A program made the translations under genes and the position numbers. The notes beneath the pieces are model-generated. The model was not told where the DNA came from and ran no database searches. It saw only the letters and a program-made list of their open reading frames with translations. From an uncultured Clostridia bacterium (GTDB lineage: Bacteria > Bacillota > Clostridia > Oscillospirales > Ruminococcaceae), in the NCBI GenBank assembly GCA_947304245.1, contig CAMZAK010000007.1, positions 1 to 35,902 on the forward strand: 35,902 nucleotides of DNA, read 5' to 3'. The stretch's first letter is position 1, and the number at the start of each line of letters is the position of its first letter. Shown here piece after piece: positions 1 to 9,266 of the stretch.

Positions 1-192
1 GTTGTTTGTATATTCATAGTTATTATTCAAATTATTAGAACTATATATTGATTCTCCTTCATTCGAATTTAAAATGTTTGTGTAATTGATATCTGGATTA
101 GTTGTAATTTGTGATGTTGCTGTAATGAATGTGTTTGCAGACAGAATTGATAATATTGCCCCTATAGTAAAAATTAATTTTTTTCTTTTCAT
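1..192 (-). CDS. Secreted protein of unknown function, 5' part only
   Basis: The leftward reading frame opens with ATG at 192-190, ten bases after an AAGGAG ribosome site (positions 208-203), and stays open for 64 codons to the window edge, so the gene is cut off. The start MKRKKLIFTIGAILSILSAN is a typical Sec signal peptide: four basic residues, then a hydrophobic stretch to about residue 23, with plausible cleavage near residues 24-27. The mature part seen is rich in Asn, Thr, Ser and Tyr and has no domain I recognise. It is transcribed divergently from lon. It could be a secreted or surface protein; nothing visible points to a lipobox Cys. Function unknown. Confidence 0.7.
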   Translation of the reverse strand, partial: MKRKKLIFTIGAILSILSANTFITATSQITTNPDINYTNILNSNEGESIYSSNNLNNNYEYTNN

Positions 193-475
193 TATATTTT
201 TTCTCCTTATTACTTAAAAATTTATTTTTATATAGATTTTATTAAATTAGTTTATTATTTAATAAATCTTCTATATATGTCTTTATTTTCCCAAATTTTT
301 TCATAATTATGTTAAAAATAATAAATTTTCATATGTAATATTTTGGTATAAAAAGTGAATTTTTTCTTGAAATAATATAATTAATTTAATAAATAAAATT
401 TGCAAAAAAGTTGTATGTTTAATATAATTATAATGATTAATTATATTTTTAATATGATTAAAAAGGAGTTTTTAA
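193..475. other. Divergent intergenic region
   Basis: This is the longest gene-free stretch (283 bases), almost pure A+T, between the leftward secreted-protein gene and rightward lon. It holds the lon promoter at its right end and the ribosome site of the leftward gene at its left end. I could not find a convincing -35/-10 pair for the leftward gene. A short AT-only inverted repeat (TTTATT-ATTT-AATAAA, 251-266) is too weak to interpret. Confidence 0.6.
400..428 (+). promoter_or_regulatory. Putative sigma-A promoter of lon
   Basis: TTGCAA (400-405) and a perfect TATAAT (423-428) are separated by 17 bases. The predicted transcript starts near 435, giving a leader of about 40 bases before the lon ATG. 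AAGGAG lies seven bases before that ATG. The AT-rich background lowers specificity, but box quality and spacing are good. Confidence 0.6.
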
Positions 476-2884
476 ATGAAAGAAAACAAAAATGAAAAAA
501 TGCTTCCATTGTTGCCGTTAAGAGGCGTTGTGGTTTTTCCTAAAGGAATTGTTAATATAGAAATTTCGAGAAAAAAATCTATTGCTGCAATAGAAAAAGC
601 AATTAAGAAAGATAAAAATATTTTTTTAGTTACTCAAAATATTTTAAATGTAGATTTACCTAAAAAAACAGATCTTTATAATGTGGGAACTGTTTGTGAG
701 ATAAAACAATTTTATAAAATGCCTGCTAATGAATATAGATTATTAGTATTGGGGAAATATAAAGCTGAAATTAAAGAGTTTTTTTCAGAAGAAAAGATGT
801 TTTCTGCAGTGGTTTTGCGTGTTAATGAAAAGTTAAATTTAAAAAAAGATGAAAAATATCAAGCAATGTTAAGGACAATTAAGAAAAAATTTATTTCTTA
901 TTATTCTTTAGCTAATGTTGCAGGAAAAGAATTTTTAGAAATAGTTAAATCTGAGCAAAATATTTTAAAGTTATTTACAATTTTAATTGGAATTTTACCT
1001 TTCAAATTTTCTGTAAAACAAGATATGTTAGAAGAAAACAAAATTGAAAAAAAATTACAAATGCTACTAAAAGCGTTGGTTAATGAGATTGAAATAGTAA
1101 AAATTGAAAAAAATATGATTAAAAAAATTGAGGAAAGAATTGATAAAAATAAGAAAATATATTTTTTAAAAGAACAAGTAAAAGCAATACAAGAGGAATT
1201 AGGGGAAAATGAAATTGTTCAAGTTAATGAAAATTTTTACTATATGGACAAAATATCTGAAATAAAAAATATGTCTAGTTCAGTTAAAGAAAAACTTTAT
1301 GAGGAAGCAAAACAACTAGAAAAAATGCCTGAATTTTCTCATGAAGCTTATGTTATAACTAATTATTTAGACACGGTTTTAAGGTTGCCGTGGGATTTTA
1401 AAACAAAAGAAACAATTAACATTGAAAAAGCAAGCAAAATTTTAGATGAAAATCATTATGGTTTAAAAAAGGTTAAAGAAAGAATTTTAGAAAATTTAGC
1501 AGTTAGAAAGTTTAATTCCAACATAAAAGGGCAAATAATTTGTTTAATTGGTCCTCCTGGAGTTGGAAAAACCTCAATTGCAAAATCTATTGCACAAGCA
1601 ATTGGAAGAAAATTTGTTAGGATTTCTCTAGGAGGAGTAGTAGATGAATCTGACGTTAGAGGGCACAAAAGAACATATATTGGAGCAATGCCAGGCAGAA
1701 TAGTTAATGCCATTATAAAAACCAAATCTAAAAATCCTTTAATTTTATTAGATGAAATAGACAAAATGGGGACAAGTTACAAAGGAGACCCATCTGCAGC
1801 AATGCTAGAAGTTTTAGATGCTGAGCAAAATTGTGAATTTGTAGACCATTTCATTGAAGTTCCGTTCGATTTATCTGAATGTTTTTTCATTACAACTGCA
1901 AATTCTATGTCTTTAATTCCAGAACCATTGTTAAACAGAATGGAAGTTATAGATTTAGTTAGTTACACAACAGAAGAAAAATTTCATATTGCAAAAAACC
2001 ATTTATGGCCAAAACAAAAAGAAAGAAGTGGTTTATTAAAACAAGAAATAAAAATAACAGATTCTGCAATATATGAAATAATTGAAGGCTACACAAAAGA
2101 GGCTGGAGTTAGAGAACTTGAAAGAACAATTTCTAGTTTGTTTAGAAAAGCAGCAAAAGAACTTTTAGATGAAAAGAAAAAAATAATAAAATTCACAGAA
2201 AAAAATATTTCGAGTTATTTAGGCCCAAAAAAATATTTAGGAGAAACAATTTCTGAAAAAGATGAGGTAGGGCTTGTTAATGGGCTTGCATGGACTAGTG
2301 TTGGAGGAGAATTAATGCAAATTGAAGCTGGAATTTTAGACGGAAAGGGAGTTGTTAAGTTAACAGGTAATTTGGGAAATGTAATGAAAGAATCTGCTAA
2401 CACTGCAATTAGTTTTGTAAGGTCTATTGCAAAAAAATATAATATTTCAACCAATTTTCATAAAAACAAAGATATTCATATACATATTCCACAAGGCGCT
2501 GTTCCAAAAGACGGGCCTTCAGCTGGAGTTGCATTAGCAACAGTTTTAGTTTCTGCTCTTTCTAATAGGCCAATTAAAAAAGATGTTGCTATGACAGGGG
2601 AAATTAGCCTAAGAGGAAGAGACCTTCCAATTGGAGGCTTAAAAGAAAAAGCAATGGCGGCATACAAATCTGGAATTAGAACCGTTTTAATTCCGCAAGA
2701 TAATTTACAAGATTTAGAAGATGTTGATGATGTTGTTAAAAATTCTGTTAAGTTCATTCCTTGTGAAACTGCGAATCAGGTTTTAGAATATGCTTTAGCA
2801 GAAGAAACCAAAAAAGGATTTGAAAATGAAAAATTTTTGAATTCTAACAATAAAAATTCTAAAAAAAGTGCTAGGTCTGTTTAA
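476..2884 (+). CDS. lon: ATP-dependent protease La (Lon)
   Basis: Cytoplasmic AAA+ serine protease that unfolds and degrades damaged and regulatory proteins. The 802 residues match bacterial LonA length. In order: N-terminal substrate-binding domain (about 8-200), helical region, AAA+ module with Walker A GPPGVGKT (359-366) and Walker B ILLDEIDKM, and the C-terminal protease domain with Ser682 in PKDGPSAG. Lys725, in GGLKEK, lies 43 residues later; that is the spacing of the Lon Ser-Lys dyad. All catalytic parts are present. The start has an AAGGAG ribosome site. ysxC follows two bases after the stop, a lon-ysxC pairing common in Firmicutes, but clpX, the usual upstream neighbour, is absent here. 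Confidence 0.97.
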   Translation: MKENKNEKMLPLLPLRGVVVFPKGIVNIEISRKKSIAAIEKAIKKDKNIFLVTQNILNVDLPKKTDLYNVGTVCEIKQFYKMPANEYRLLVLGKYKAEIKEFFSEEKMFSAVVLRVNEKLNLKKDEKYQAMLRTIKKKFISYYSLANVAGKEFLEIVKSEQNILKLFTILIGILPFKFSVKQDMLEENKIEKKLQMLLKALVNEIEIVKIEKNMIKKIEERIDKNKKIYFLKEQVKAIQEELGENEIVQVNENFYYMDKISEIKNMSSSVKEKLYEEAKQLEKMPEFSHEAYVITNYLDTVLRLPWDFKTKETINIEKASKILDENHYGLKKVKERILENLAVRKFNSNIKGQIICLIGPPGVGKTSIAKSIAQAIGRKFVRISLGGVVDESDVRGHKRTYIGAMPGRIVNAIIKTKSKNPLILLDEIDKMGTSYKGDPSAAMLEVLDAEQNCEFVDHFIEVPFDLSECFFITTANSMSLIPEPLLNRMEVIDLVSYTTEEKFHIAKNHLWPKQKERSGLLKQEIKITDSAIYEIIEGYTKEAGVRELERTISSLFRKAAKELLDEKKKIIKFTEKNISSYLGPKKYLGETISEKDEVGLVNGLAWTSVGGELMQIEAGILDGKGVVKLTGNLGNVMKESANTAISFVRSIAKKYNISTNFHKNKDIHIHIPQGAVPKDGPSAGVALATVLVSALSNRPIKKDVAMTGEISLRGRDLPIGGLKEKAMAAYKSGIRTVLIPQDNLQDLEDVDDVVKNSVKFIPCETANQVLEYALAEETKKGFENEKFLNSNNKNSKKSARSV

Positions 2885-2886
2885 TT

Positions 2887-3465
2887 ATGAACTATTTTAA
2901 AGCAAAATTTTTTAAATCTTGCTATTTAAGAGAACAACTTTTTGAATCTAAAAAAAAAGAGGTTGTTTTTGTTGGACGTTCCAATGTTGGAAAATCTTCC
3001 ATTATTAATAAAATTTTTAATAGGAAACATTTAGCAAGAACTAGCAATGTTCCAGGTAAAACAGCTTCAATTAATTTTTATGATGTTGAAGATTTATATT
3101 TTGTGGATTTTCCTGGTTATGGTTTTTCAAAAATTGCAAAATTTAAAAAAAAACTTTGGGAAAACCTAGCAGAGAACTATTTTTCTTCCAACAGAAGAAT
3201 TGTTCTAGCAATTTTAGTTATAGATATTCGTAGAGGTATGCAGGATTTAGATTTTGAAATGATTAAATATTTGGTTTATAGAAAACTATATTTCATAGTA
3301 ATTTTAAATAAAATAGACAAGCTTAAAAAAAAAGAAATTGAAGAAAACACAAATAAGGTTAAAACAGATCTTTCTTTTTTAAAAAATATTAAAATAATCT
3401 TGTTTTCAACTAAAACAGGAACTGGAGTTGAGGAATTAAAAAATTTATTAGAAACATTTGTTTAA
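2887..3465 (+). CDS. ysxC: Ribosome biogenesis GTPase YsxC/EngB
   Basis: TrmE-Era-EngA-EngB-Septin family GTPase needed for late assembly of the 50S ribosomal subunit. The 192-residue protein is the usual length. Visible motifs are G1 GRSNVGKSS, switch region RTSNVPGKTASINFY, G3 DFPGYG, G4 NKID and a G5-like STK near the C-terminus. The ATG lies two bases after the lon stop with no strong ribosome site of its own, so translation is probably coupled to lon. Confidence 0.95.
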   Translation: MNYFKAKFFKSCYLREQLFESKKKEVVFVGRSNVGKSSIINKIFNRKHLARTSNVPGKTASINFYDVEDLYFVDFPGYGFSKIAKFKKKLWENLAENYFSSNRRIVLAILVIDIRRGMQDLDFEMIKYLVYRKLYFIVILNKIDKLKKKEIEENTNKVKTDLSFLKNIKIILFSTKTGTGVEELKNLLETFV

Positions 3466-3496
3466 AGTTAAGTTTATTAGAAAGGTTGTTTAAATT

Positions 3497-4795
3497 ATGT
3501 ATATTAGTGAAAATTTTAGTAATGATGAAGAAGGGAATTTAACAATATCTGGAGTTAACACTTTAGATATTGCAAAAAAATTTAAAACTCCATTATATGT
3601 TATGGATGTTAATTTAATTAGAAAAAATTGCAGAAAGTTTAAAGGTGCACTAGAAAAATATTGTGAAACAAATTCTTTTGTTTGCTATGCTAGCAAGGCT
3701 TTTTCTTGTAAAAAAATTTATGAAATAATGAAAGAAGAAAAAATGTGCGTTGATGTTGTTTCTTTAGGGGAGCTTTTCACTGCAATTTCTGCAGGTTTTC
3801 CAAAGGAGAAAATATATTTTCATGGGAACAACAAAACAGAAGAAGAACTAGAATTTGCGGTGAAAAATGAAATTGGGAAAATTGTTGTAGACAACTTAAG
3901 TGAACTGAAAAAATTAAACGAAATAGCAGAAAAAAACAATGTGGTTATGAAAATTCTTCTTAGAATTAAACCCGGAGTGGATGCACATGTTCATGAATAT
4001 GTTACAACTGGAAAAATAGATTCTAAATTTGGTTTCACCATAGAAGAAAACGAAGCTCTTGGTGCTGTTAAACTTGCAAAAGAACTTAAAAATGTTAAGT
4101 TAGAAGGGCTTCATTGTCATATTGGTTCTCAAATTTTAGAGATTAAGCCGTTTTTATTGGCAGCAGAAGTTATGATGAAATTTATTAAAAAAATTAAAGA
4201 TGAATGTGAAATTGAAATTAATGAATTAAACTTAGGGGGAGGTTTTGGTGTTAAATATTTAAAAACAGATTCTTTTTTGGATGTGGATGAATGTTTAAAA
4301 AACGTTATTTCTTTAATTAAGCAAAAATCTAATGAGTTTAATTTAAAAATGCCTTCCATTGCAATAGAACCCGGCCGTGCAATTGTGGCTCAAGCTGGAA
4401 TAACGCTTTACACAATAGGCTCTATTAAACAAATTTTAAAAGAAAAAACATATATTTCTGTTGACGGAGGCATGACAGATAATCCGCGGTATATTTTATA
4501 TAAATCTTTATATGAAGCAACAATTGCAAACAAAGCTGCAGAAAAAAAGGTTAAAAAATATTCCATAGCAGGGAAGTGTTGTGAAAGCGGAGACTTAATT
4601 GGTGAAAATGTTTTGTTGCAAGAAGCAGAAGAAAAAGACATTTTGGCAGTTTTTGCAACAGGAGCATATAACTATTCCATGTTTTCTAATTATAATAGAA
4701 ATTTATGCCCTGCTGTTGTTTTTGTTGAAGATGGGAAATGTTCAATCGCTGTTAAAAGGCAAACCTTAGAAGATTTAATAAGAAATGACGTTTAA
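3497..4795 (+). CDS. lysA: Diaminopimelate decarboxylase
   Basis: PLP enzyme converting meso-diaminopimelate to L-lysine, the last step of lysine biosynthesis. The 432 residues form the fold-type III decarboxylase layout: the PLP-binding lysine is Lys67 (CYASKAF), followed by HIGSQI, the phosphate-binding GGGFG, EPGR, and the cross-subunit catalytic Cys362 in CCESGD, then GAYNYSM near the C-terminus. An AAAGG ribosome site sits 11 bases before the ATG. Its presence implies that lysine is made from DAP, so the cell probably also makes DAP for peptidoglycan; the upstream pathway genes are not in this window. Confidence 0.95.
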   Translation: MYISENFSNDEEGNLTISGVNTLDIAKKFKTPLYVMDVNLIRKNCRKFKGALEKYCETNSFVCYASKAFSCKKIYEIMKEEKMCVDVVSLGELFTAISAGFPKEKIYFHGNNKTEEELEFAVKNEIGKIVVDNLSELKKLNEIAEKNNVVMKILLRIKPGVDAHVHEYVTTGKIDSKFGFTIEENEALGAVKLAKELKNVKLEGLHCHIGSQILEIKPFLLAAEVMMKFIKKIKDECEIEINELNLGGGFGVKYLKTDSFLDVDECLKNVISLIKQKSNEFNLKMPSIAIEPGRAIVAQAGITLYTIGSIKQILKEKTYISVDGGMTDNPRYILYKSLYEATIANKAAEKKVKKYSIAGKCCESGDLIGENVLLQEAEEKDILAVFATGAYNYSMFSNYNRNLCPAVVFVEDGKCSIAVKRQTLEDLIRNDV

Positions 4796-4825
4796 TTTAA
4801 TTTAAATTAAGAGGAAAATTTAAAT

Positions 4826-6232
4826 ATGAGTAAAATTTTTGTTAAAGATTATTTATTAACACAAAACAATTTTATTGAGAGATGCAAAAATTTAATAAAT
4901 GAAAAATTTAAAAACACTCCAACTTTTTTTGTTCATTCTTATGGTTGCCAAGGAAATGTTTCCGAAGGGGAAAAAATAGAAGGAATTTTAAAAGAGATTG
5001 GTTTTTTAAAGGTTAACAGTTTAAATGATGCTAATTTAATTATTTTAAACAGTTGCGCCATAAGAGAAAAGGCTGAAAACAAATTTTTTTCTCATTTGGG
5101 TAATGTTTTAAATTTGAAAAATTCTAGTGGTGATAAAATAGTTGGAGTTTGCGGTTGCATGGTGCAGCAAAACCACATATTAAAAAAAATTAAGGAAAGT
5201 TTTCCTTCTGTTAATTTGGTTTTTGGCACGCATGTTATAGATAAACTCCCGGAATTTTTATTTAACATTTTAACTAATTCTAAAATGCAATGTTTTAACA
5301 TTAGTTCTGAAGAAAACATTGTGGAAAACATACCAATTTTAAGGACTAGTAGAATTAAAGCTTTGGTTCCCATTAGTTATGGTTGCAACAATTTTTGTAG
5401 TTATTGCATTGTCCCTTACGTTAAAGGAAGAGAAAGAAGCAGAGATTTTAAAATAATTGTTAATGAAGTTAAAGGTTTGGTTGAAAAAGGTTATAAAGAA
5501 ATTACTCTTTTAGGGCAAAATGTTAACTCTTACGGAAAAGATTTAAATTTAAACAATGCTTTTTTAAAACTACTACAAGAGATTAATTTAATAAAAGGAG
5601 AATTTAAGGTGAGATTTATGACATCTCACCCCAAAGATTTTTCAAAAGAATTAATTGAAGGAATTTCTAAATGCAATAAAGTTTGCAAACATTTTCATCT
5701 TCCTGTTCAAAGCGGGTGCGATGAAATTTTAAAAAATATGAATAGAAAATATACTAAAAAACAATATTTAGAAATTATAGATTACATTAAATTTTTAATG
5801 CCAAAGGCAACATTTTCAACAGACATAATAGTTGGTTTTCCAGGAGAAACCTATGAAAACTTTAAAGAAACATTAGAGCTTGTTAAAAAGGTTAAATTTA
5901 ATGCAATTTATAATTTCATTTATTCTAAAAGGATTGGAACAAAAGCGGCAGAAATGGAAGATTTAATTAAAAAAGAAGAAAAAACTAAATGGCTAGAAGA
6001 ATTAATTAAAACACAAAATGAAATAAGTTATGAAAACAACAAAAAATATGTTGGGAAAATTGAAAATGTTTTTTTTGAAGATGTTTTAAATGGTGATGAA
6101 AATTTTATGGTTGGTAAAACAGAGGGCAATATTATGGTTACCTGCAAAAAAGATGAAAAAAAAATTGGGAATTTTTGTGATGTTGAAATAACTAAAGCAC
6201 ACAGAACAAAATTAGAAGGAAAATTAATTTAA
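4826..6232 (+). CDS. miaB: tRNA-2-methylthio-N6-isopentenyladenosine synthase MiaB
   Basis: Radical-SAM methylthiotransferase that adds a methylthio group to i6A37 of tRNAs reading UNN codons. The 468-residue protein has the N-terminal UPF0004 domain with cluster cysteines Cys41 (YGCQGN), Cys77 (NSCA) and Cys111 (CGCM). The radical-SAM triad is Cys187, Cys191 and Cys194 in CNNFCSYC. A TRAM RNA-binding domain occupies about the last 65 residues. miaA, which makes the i6A substrate, lies about 6 kb downstream, so the two-step pathway is encoded in this region. GAGG precedes the ATG. Confidence 0.95.
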   Translation: MSKIFVKDYLLTQNNFIERCKNLINEKFKNTPTFFVHSYGCQGNVSEGEKIEGILKEIGFLKVNSLNDANLIILNSCAIREKAENKFFSHLGNVLNLKNSSGDKIVGVCGCMVQQNHILKKIKESFPSVNLVFGTHVIDKLPEFLFNILTNSKMQCFNISSEENIVENIPILRTSRIKALVPISYGCNNFCSYCIVPYVKGRERSRDFKIIVNEVKGLVEKGYKEITLLGQNVNSYGKDLNLNNAFLKLLQEINLIKGEFKVRFMTSHPKDFSKELIEGISKCNKVCKHFHLPVQSGCDEILKNMNRKYTKKQYLEIIDYIKFLMPKATFSTDIIVGFPGETYENFKETLELVKKVKFNAIYNFIYSKRIGTKAAEMEDLIKKEEKTKWLEELIKTQNEISYENNKKYVGKIENVFFEDVLNGDENFMVGKTEGNIMVTCKKDEKKIGNFCDVEITKAHRTKLEGKLI

Positions 6233-6292
6233 GTTAGATGAATAAAGTCAAAAAGAAAGTTTTTTCTTATAAAAAAATTTTATAAAATGATG

Positions 6293-6321
6293 TTGATTTA
6301 TTATTAAAATATTATTAAAAT
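6293..6321 (+). promoter_or_regulatory. Putative promoter of ylbF-mutS
   Basis: TTGATT (6293-6298) and TAAAAT (6316-6321) are 17 bases apart in the 146-base gap after miaB. The -10 lies in the second copy of a perfect tandem 11-mer, ATTATTAAAAT (6300-6310 and 6311-6321). In such AT-rich DNA this could be chance. Confidence 0.35.
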
Positions 6322-6378
6322 GTTATTGTTAATTTAAGTAAATTGTTTTTAAAAATCTTTCTAATTTTAAGGAGTTGA

Positions 6379-6786
6379 TTGTTAGTGAAAGACATCCTAA
6401 ATTTAACCATAGAATTTGCAAAAGAAATTCAAAAAACAAAAGAATATTTAAATTTAAAGAAAGCAAAAGAAATTAATGACAAAGACCATGAACTTAAAAA
6501 TAATATAAATAAATTTAATGAGTTAAGCGAAAATGTTAAAAATTTAATTAAGAATTCTTCTAAAAAAGAAGAAATTGATGAAGAAAATTCTAAAATTAGT
6601 TTAATTTATAGTAAAATTGTTAACAATGAAAATATGATTAATTTTAACAAAGCTAGCAATGAAATGAACATTTTAATGAACAAAATTAATAACATTCTAA
6701 TTAAAGCTGTTAATGGTGAAGATTTTGAAAGTTCTTGTGTTGAATTTAATTGTGGAAGTTGTAAAAAATGTTCTGGGAAGAATTAG
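6379..6786 (+). CDS. YlbF/YmcA-family protein with four C-terminal cysteines
   Basis: Small, mostly helical, Lys/Asn/Glu-rich protein (135 residues if TTG 6379 is used) resembling the YlbF/YmcA (Com_YlbF) family. In Bacillus, YlbF, YmcA and YaaT form an Fe-S-containing complex affecting Spo0A activation and mRNA maturation. Four cysteines close the protein (120, 125, 128, 131; C-x4-C-x2-C-x2-C), a plausible Fe-S ligand set. The start is uncertain: AAGGAG (6369-6374) is 4 bases from TTG 6379 and 10 bases from GTG 6385. The 3' end overlaps mutS by 19 bases. The order miaB-ylbF-mutS is common in Clostridia, which supports the call. Exact function is unproven. Confidence 0.75.
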   Translation: MLVKDILNLTIEFAKEIQKTKEYLNLKKAKEINDKDHELKNNINKFNELSENVKNLIKNSSKKEEIDEENSKISLIYSKIVNNENMINFNKASNEMNILMNKINNILIKAVNGEDFESSCVEFNCGSCKKCSGKN

Positions 6787-9227
6787 ATTTAAAAAATCTT
6801 TCTCCTATGATGAAACAATATGTTAAGATTAAAAAAAAATATAGTAAACATCTTTTATTTTTCAGATTAGGGGATTTTTATGAACTTTTTTTCGATGACG
6901 CTTTGGTTGCGTCTAAGGAATTAGAAATTGCTTTAACAGCAAGAGAGTGTGGTTTAAAAAACAGAGCTCCTATGTGTGGTGTTCCGCATAAAAGTTCTGG
7001 AATATATATTAAAAAATTAATAGACAAAGGCTTTAAGGTTGCAATTTGTGAACAGGTTCAACAATTAAACAATTCTTCTAAAATTATGAAGAGAGATGTT
7101 GTTAGAATAATAACACCAGGAACAGTTGTTGAATCTGACATGCTTTTTAGTGGGCTTAATAACTATATTTGTTCAATATATTTAAAAGAAAATTGTTTTG
7201 GAATTTGTTTTGCAGATGTTTCAACAGGAACAATTCAAGCAGCTCACATTAATTCTTCAAATGTTTCTTTAGATGTAATAAACGAACTAGAAAGGTTTTC
7301 TCCGGTTGAAATATTGTATAACGAAAGATTGGTTAACCTAAAAGAGGTTATTTCTTATGTTAACAAACACTTAAAATGTTTAGGTGAACTAGTTGACATG
7401 GAAAAAAAAGAAAACAATGAATATAGAAAAATAATTGAAGAACAATTTAAAAAAATTCCAACAGAAGTGTTAGAATCTGAATTTTGCATTAAGGCTTTGG
7501 GAGAATTAATTTTATATTTAAAGGAAACTCAAAAAGATGGAATAAAAAGATTAGTGGATTTGGTTTATTATGAAGGCAAGGAATATATGAAATTTGACGC
7601 TTTTTCTAGAAGAAATTTAGAACTTACAAAAACCTTAGCCACAAACCAAAAACAAAGAAGCTTATTTTGGGTTTTAAACAAAACTAAAACTTCTATGGGA
7701 GAAAGGCTTTTAAGAAAAATTATAGAACAACCATTAATAGATTGTGAACTAATTGTTAAAAGGCATGAAGCAGTTGAAGATTTAACTAAAAATGCAATTT
7801 TAAGAGACGGTATTTTAAATGTTTTAGCAAAAATTTACGATTTAGAAAGACTAATGACAAAGGTTATTTATAAAACAATTAACCCAAGAGAACTAAGAGC
7901 ACTATCTTACACATTTTCAAAACTCCCACTAATTAAAGATTATTTAAAACTTTTTAAAAACTCAAAACTTTTAAAAGAAATAAACAGTAAGATTTCAGAT
8001 ATGAAAACTCTTAATTCTGTTTTAAAAAGTGCATTAGTTGAAGACCCTCCAACTAGTTTAAAAGAGGGCGGAATAATTAAAACAGGCTTCCATGAAGAAT
8101 TAGACAGATTAAAAGAGATTAAAATTAATGGAAAGGAAAAACTATTAAAAATTGAAGAACAAGAAAAGAAAAAAACAGGAATTTCTAAATTAAAAGTTAG
8201 TTATAATAAAATTTTTGGTTACTTCATTGAAATAACAAAATCTAATTTAGAAAAAGTTCCACAAAACTACATTAGAAAACAAACTTTAAGTAATTGTGAA
8301 AGATTCATAACAGAAGAATTAAAAGACTATGAAGAAAAAATTTTAAATGCAAACGAAAGAATAATTGAAATAGAACAAAAAATTTTTGAAGAACTAAAAA
8401 ATTTTGTAGCACAAAAATTAATAGAAATTCAACAAACTGCAAAGTCTATTGCTATGTTAGATGTTTTGTGTTCTTTTTCTTTGGTTTCTCAAAAAAATAG
8501 ATATTGTAAACCAGAAATGAACGATGGTTTTAAAATTATAATTAAAAATGGAAGGCACCCCGTTGTGGAATCTTTACTAGAAAAACCTTTCATAACAAAT
8601 GACACTGTTTTAGATGATTATGAAAACAATATGCTCATAATAACAGGGCCCAACATGGCTGGCAAATCCACCTATATGCGTCAGGTTGCAATAATTGTTT
8701 TAATGGCTCAAATAGGATGTTTTGTTCCTGCAGATTACGCTGAAATTGGAGTTGTGGACAGAATTTTTACAAGAGTTGGCGCGTGTGATGATCTTTCCAT
8801 GGGAAAATCCACATTTATGATGGAGATTATGGAAGTTGTTGAAATTTTAAAAAATGCTACAAATAAAAGTTTAATAATTTTAGATGAAATTGGAAGGGGA
8901 ACTTCCACATTTGACGGCATAAGCATTGCAAAATCTGTTGCAGAATATATAATAAACACCAAAAACATTAAAAGTAAAACATTGTTTGCAACGCACTATT
9001 TTGAACTTACTTCACTAGAAGACGAGATGAAAGGAATTGTTAACTATAATATTGCAATTAAAAAAGAAGGAGACAATATTGTTTTTTTAAGAAAGGTAAT
9101 TAAGGGCAAAGCTAACAATAGCTACGGAATAGCTGTTGCAAAACTTGCTGGCATTCCAAACACAATCATTGAAAGAGCAAACTTAATTTTAAAGGAGTTA
9201 AAACAAAAGACACAGACTTATAATTAA
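6768..9227 (+). CDS. mutS: DNA mismatch repair protein MutS
   Basis: Mismatch-recognition ATPase. The 819-residue protein has the mismatch-binding domain with the Phe-X-Glu motif (Phe37-Tyr38-Glu39 in GDFYELF), connector and lever/clamp domains, and the ABC-type ATPase with Walker A GPNMAGKST (627-635), signature region DDLSMGKSTFM, Walker B LIILDEIGRGTSTFDG and FATHYFEL. The ATG at 6768 lies inside the end of the preceding gene, with GGAAG nine bases upstream, so the two are likely translationally coupled. Length and motifs fit MutS1, so this is the repair protein and not MutS2. Confidence 0.97.
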   Translation: MFWEELDLKNLSPMMKQYVKIKKKYSKHLLFFRLGDFYELFFDDALVASKELEIALTARECGLKNRAPMCGVPHKSSGIYIKKLIDKGFKVAICEQVQQLNNSSKIMKRDVVRIITPGTVVESDMLFSGLNNYICSIYLKENCFGICFADVSTGTIQAAHINSSNVSLDVINELERFSPVEILYNERLVNLKEVISYVNKHLKCLGELVDMEKKENNEYRKIIEEQFKKIPTEVLESEFCIKALGELILYLKETQKDGIKRLVDLVYYEGKEYMKFDAFSRRNLELTKTLATNQKQRSLFWVLNKTKTSMGERLLRKIIEQPLIDCELIVKRHEAVEDLTKNAILRDGILNVLAKIYDLERLMTKVIYKTINPRELRALSYTFSKLPLIKDYLKLFKNSKLLKEINSKISDMKTLNSVLKSALVEDPPTSLKEGGIIKTGFHEELDRLKEIKINGKEKLLKIEEQEKKKTGISKLKVSYNKIFGYFIEITKSNLEKVPQNYIRKQTLSNCERFITEELKDYEEKILNANERIIEIEQKIFEELKNFVAQKLIEIQQTAKSIAMLDVLCSFSLVSQKNRYCKPEMNDGFKIIIKNGRHPVVESLLEKPFITNDTVLDDYENNMLIITGPNMAGKSTYMRQVAIIVLMAQIGCFVPADYAEIGVVDRIFTRVGACDDLSMGKSTFMMEIMEVVEILKNATNKSLIILDEIGRGTSTFDGISIAKSVAEYIINTKNIKSKTLFATHYFELTSLEDEMKGIVNYNIAIKKEGDNIVFLRKVIKGKANNSYGIAVAKLAGIPNTIIERANLILKELKQKTQTYN

Positions 9228-9266
9228 GTTTGTTTAAAATTAAAAGTAAAAAGAAAGGTTAAAAAT

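Noticed and set aside
1456..2757. Leftward open frames inside lon
   Set aside because: They are antisense shadows of strongly conserved Lon domains, with no ribosome site and no recognisable protein.
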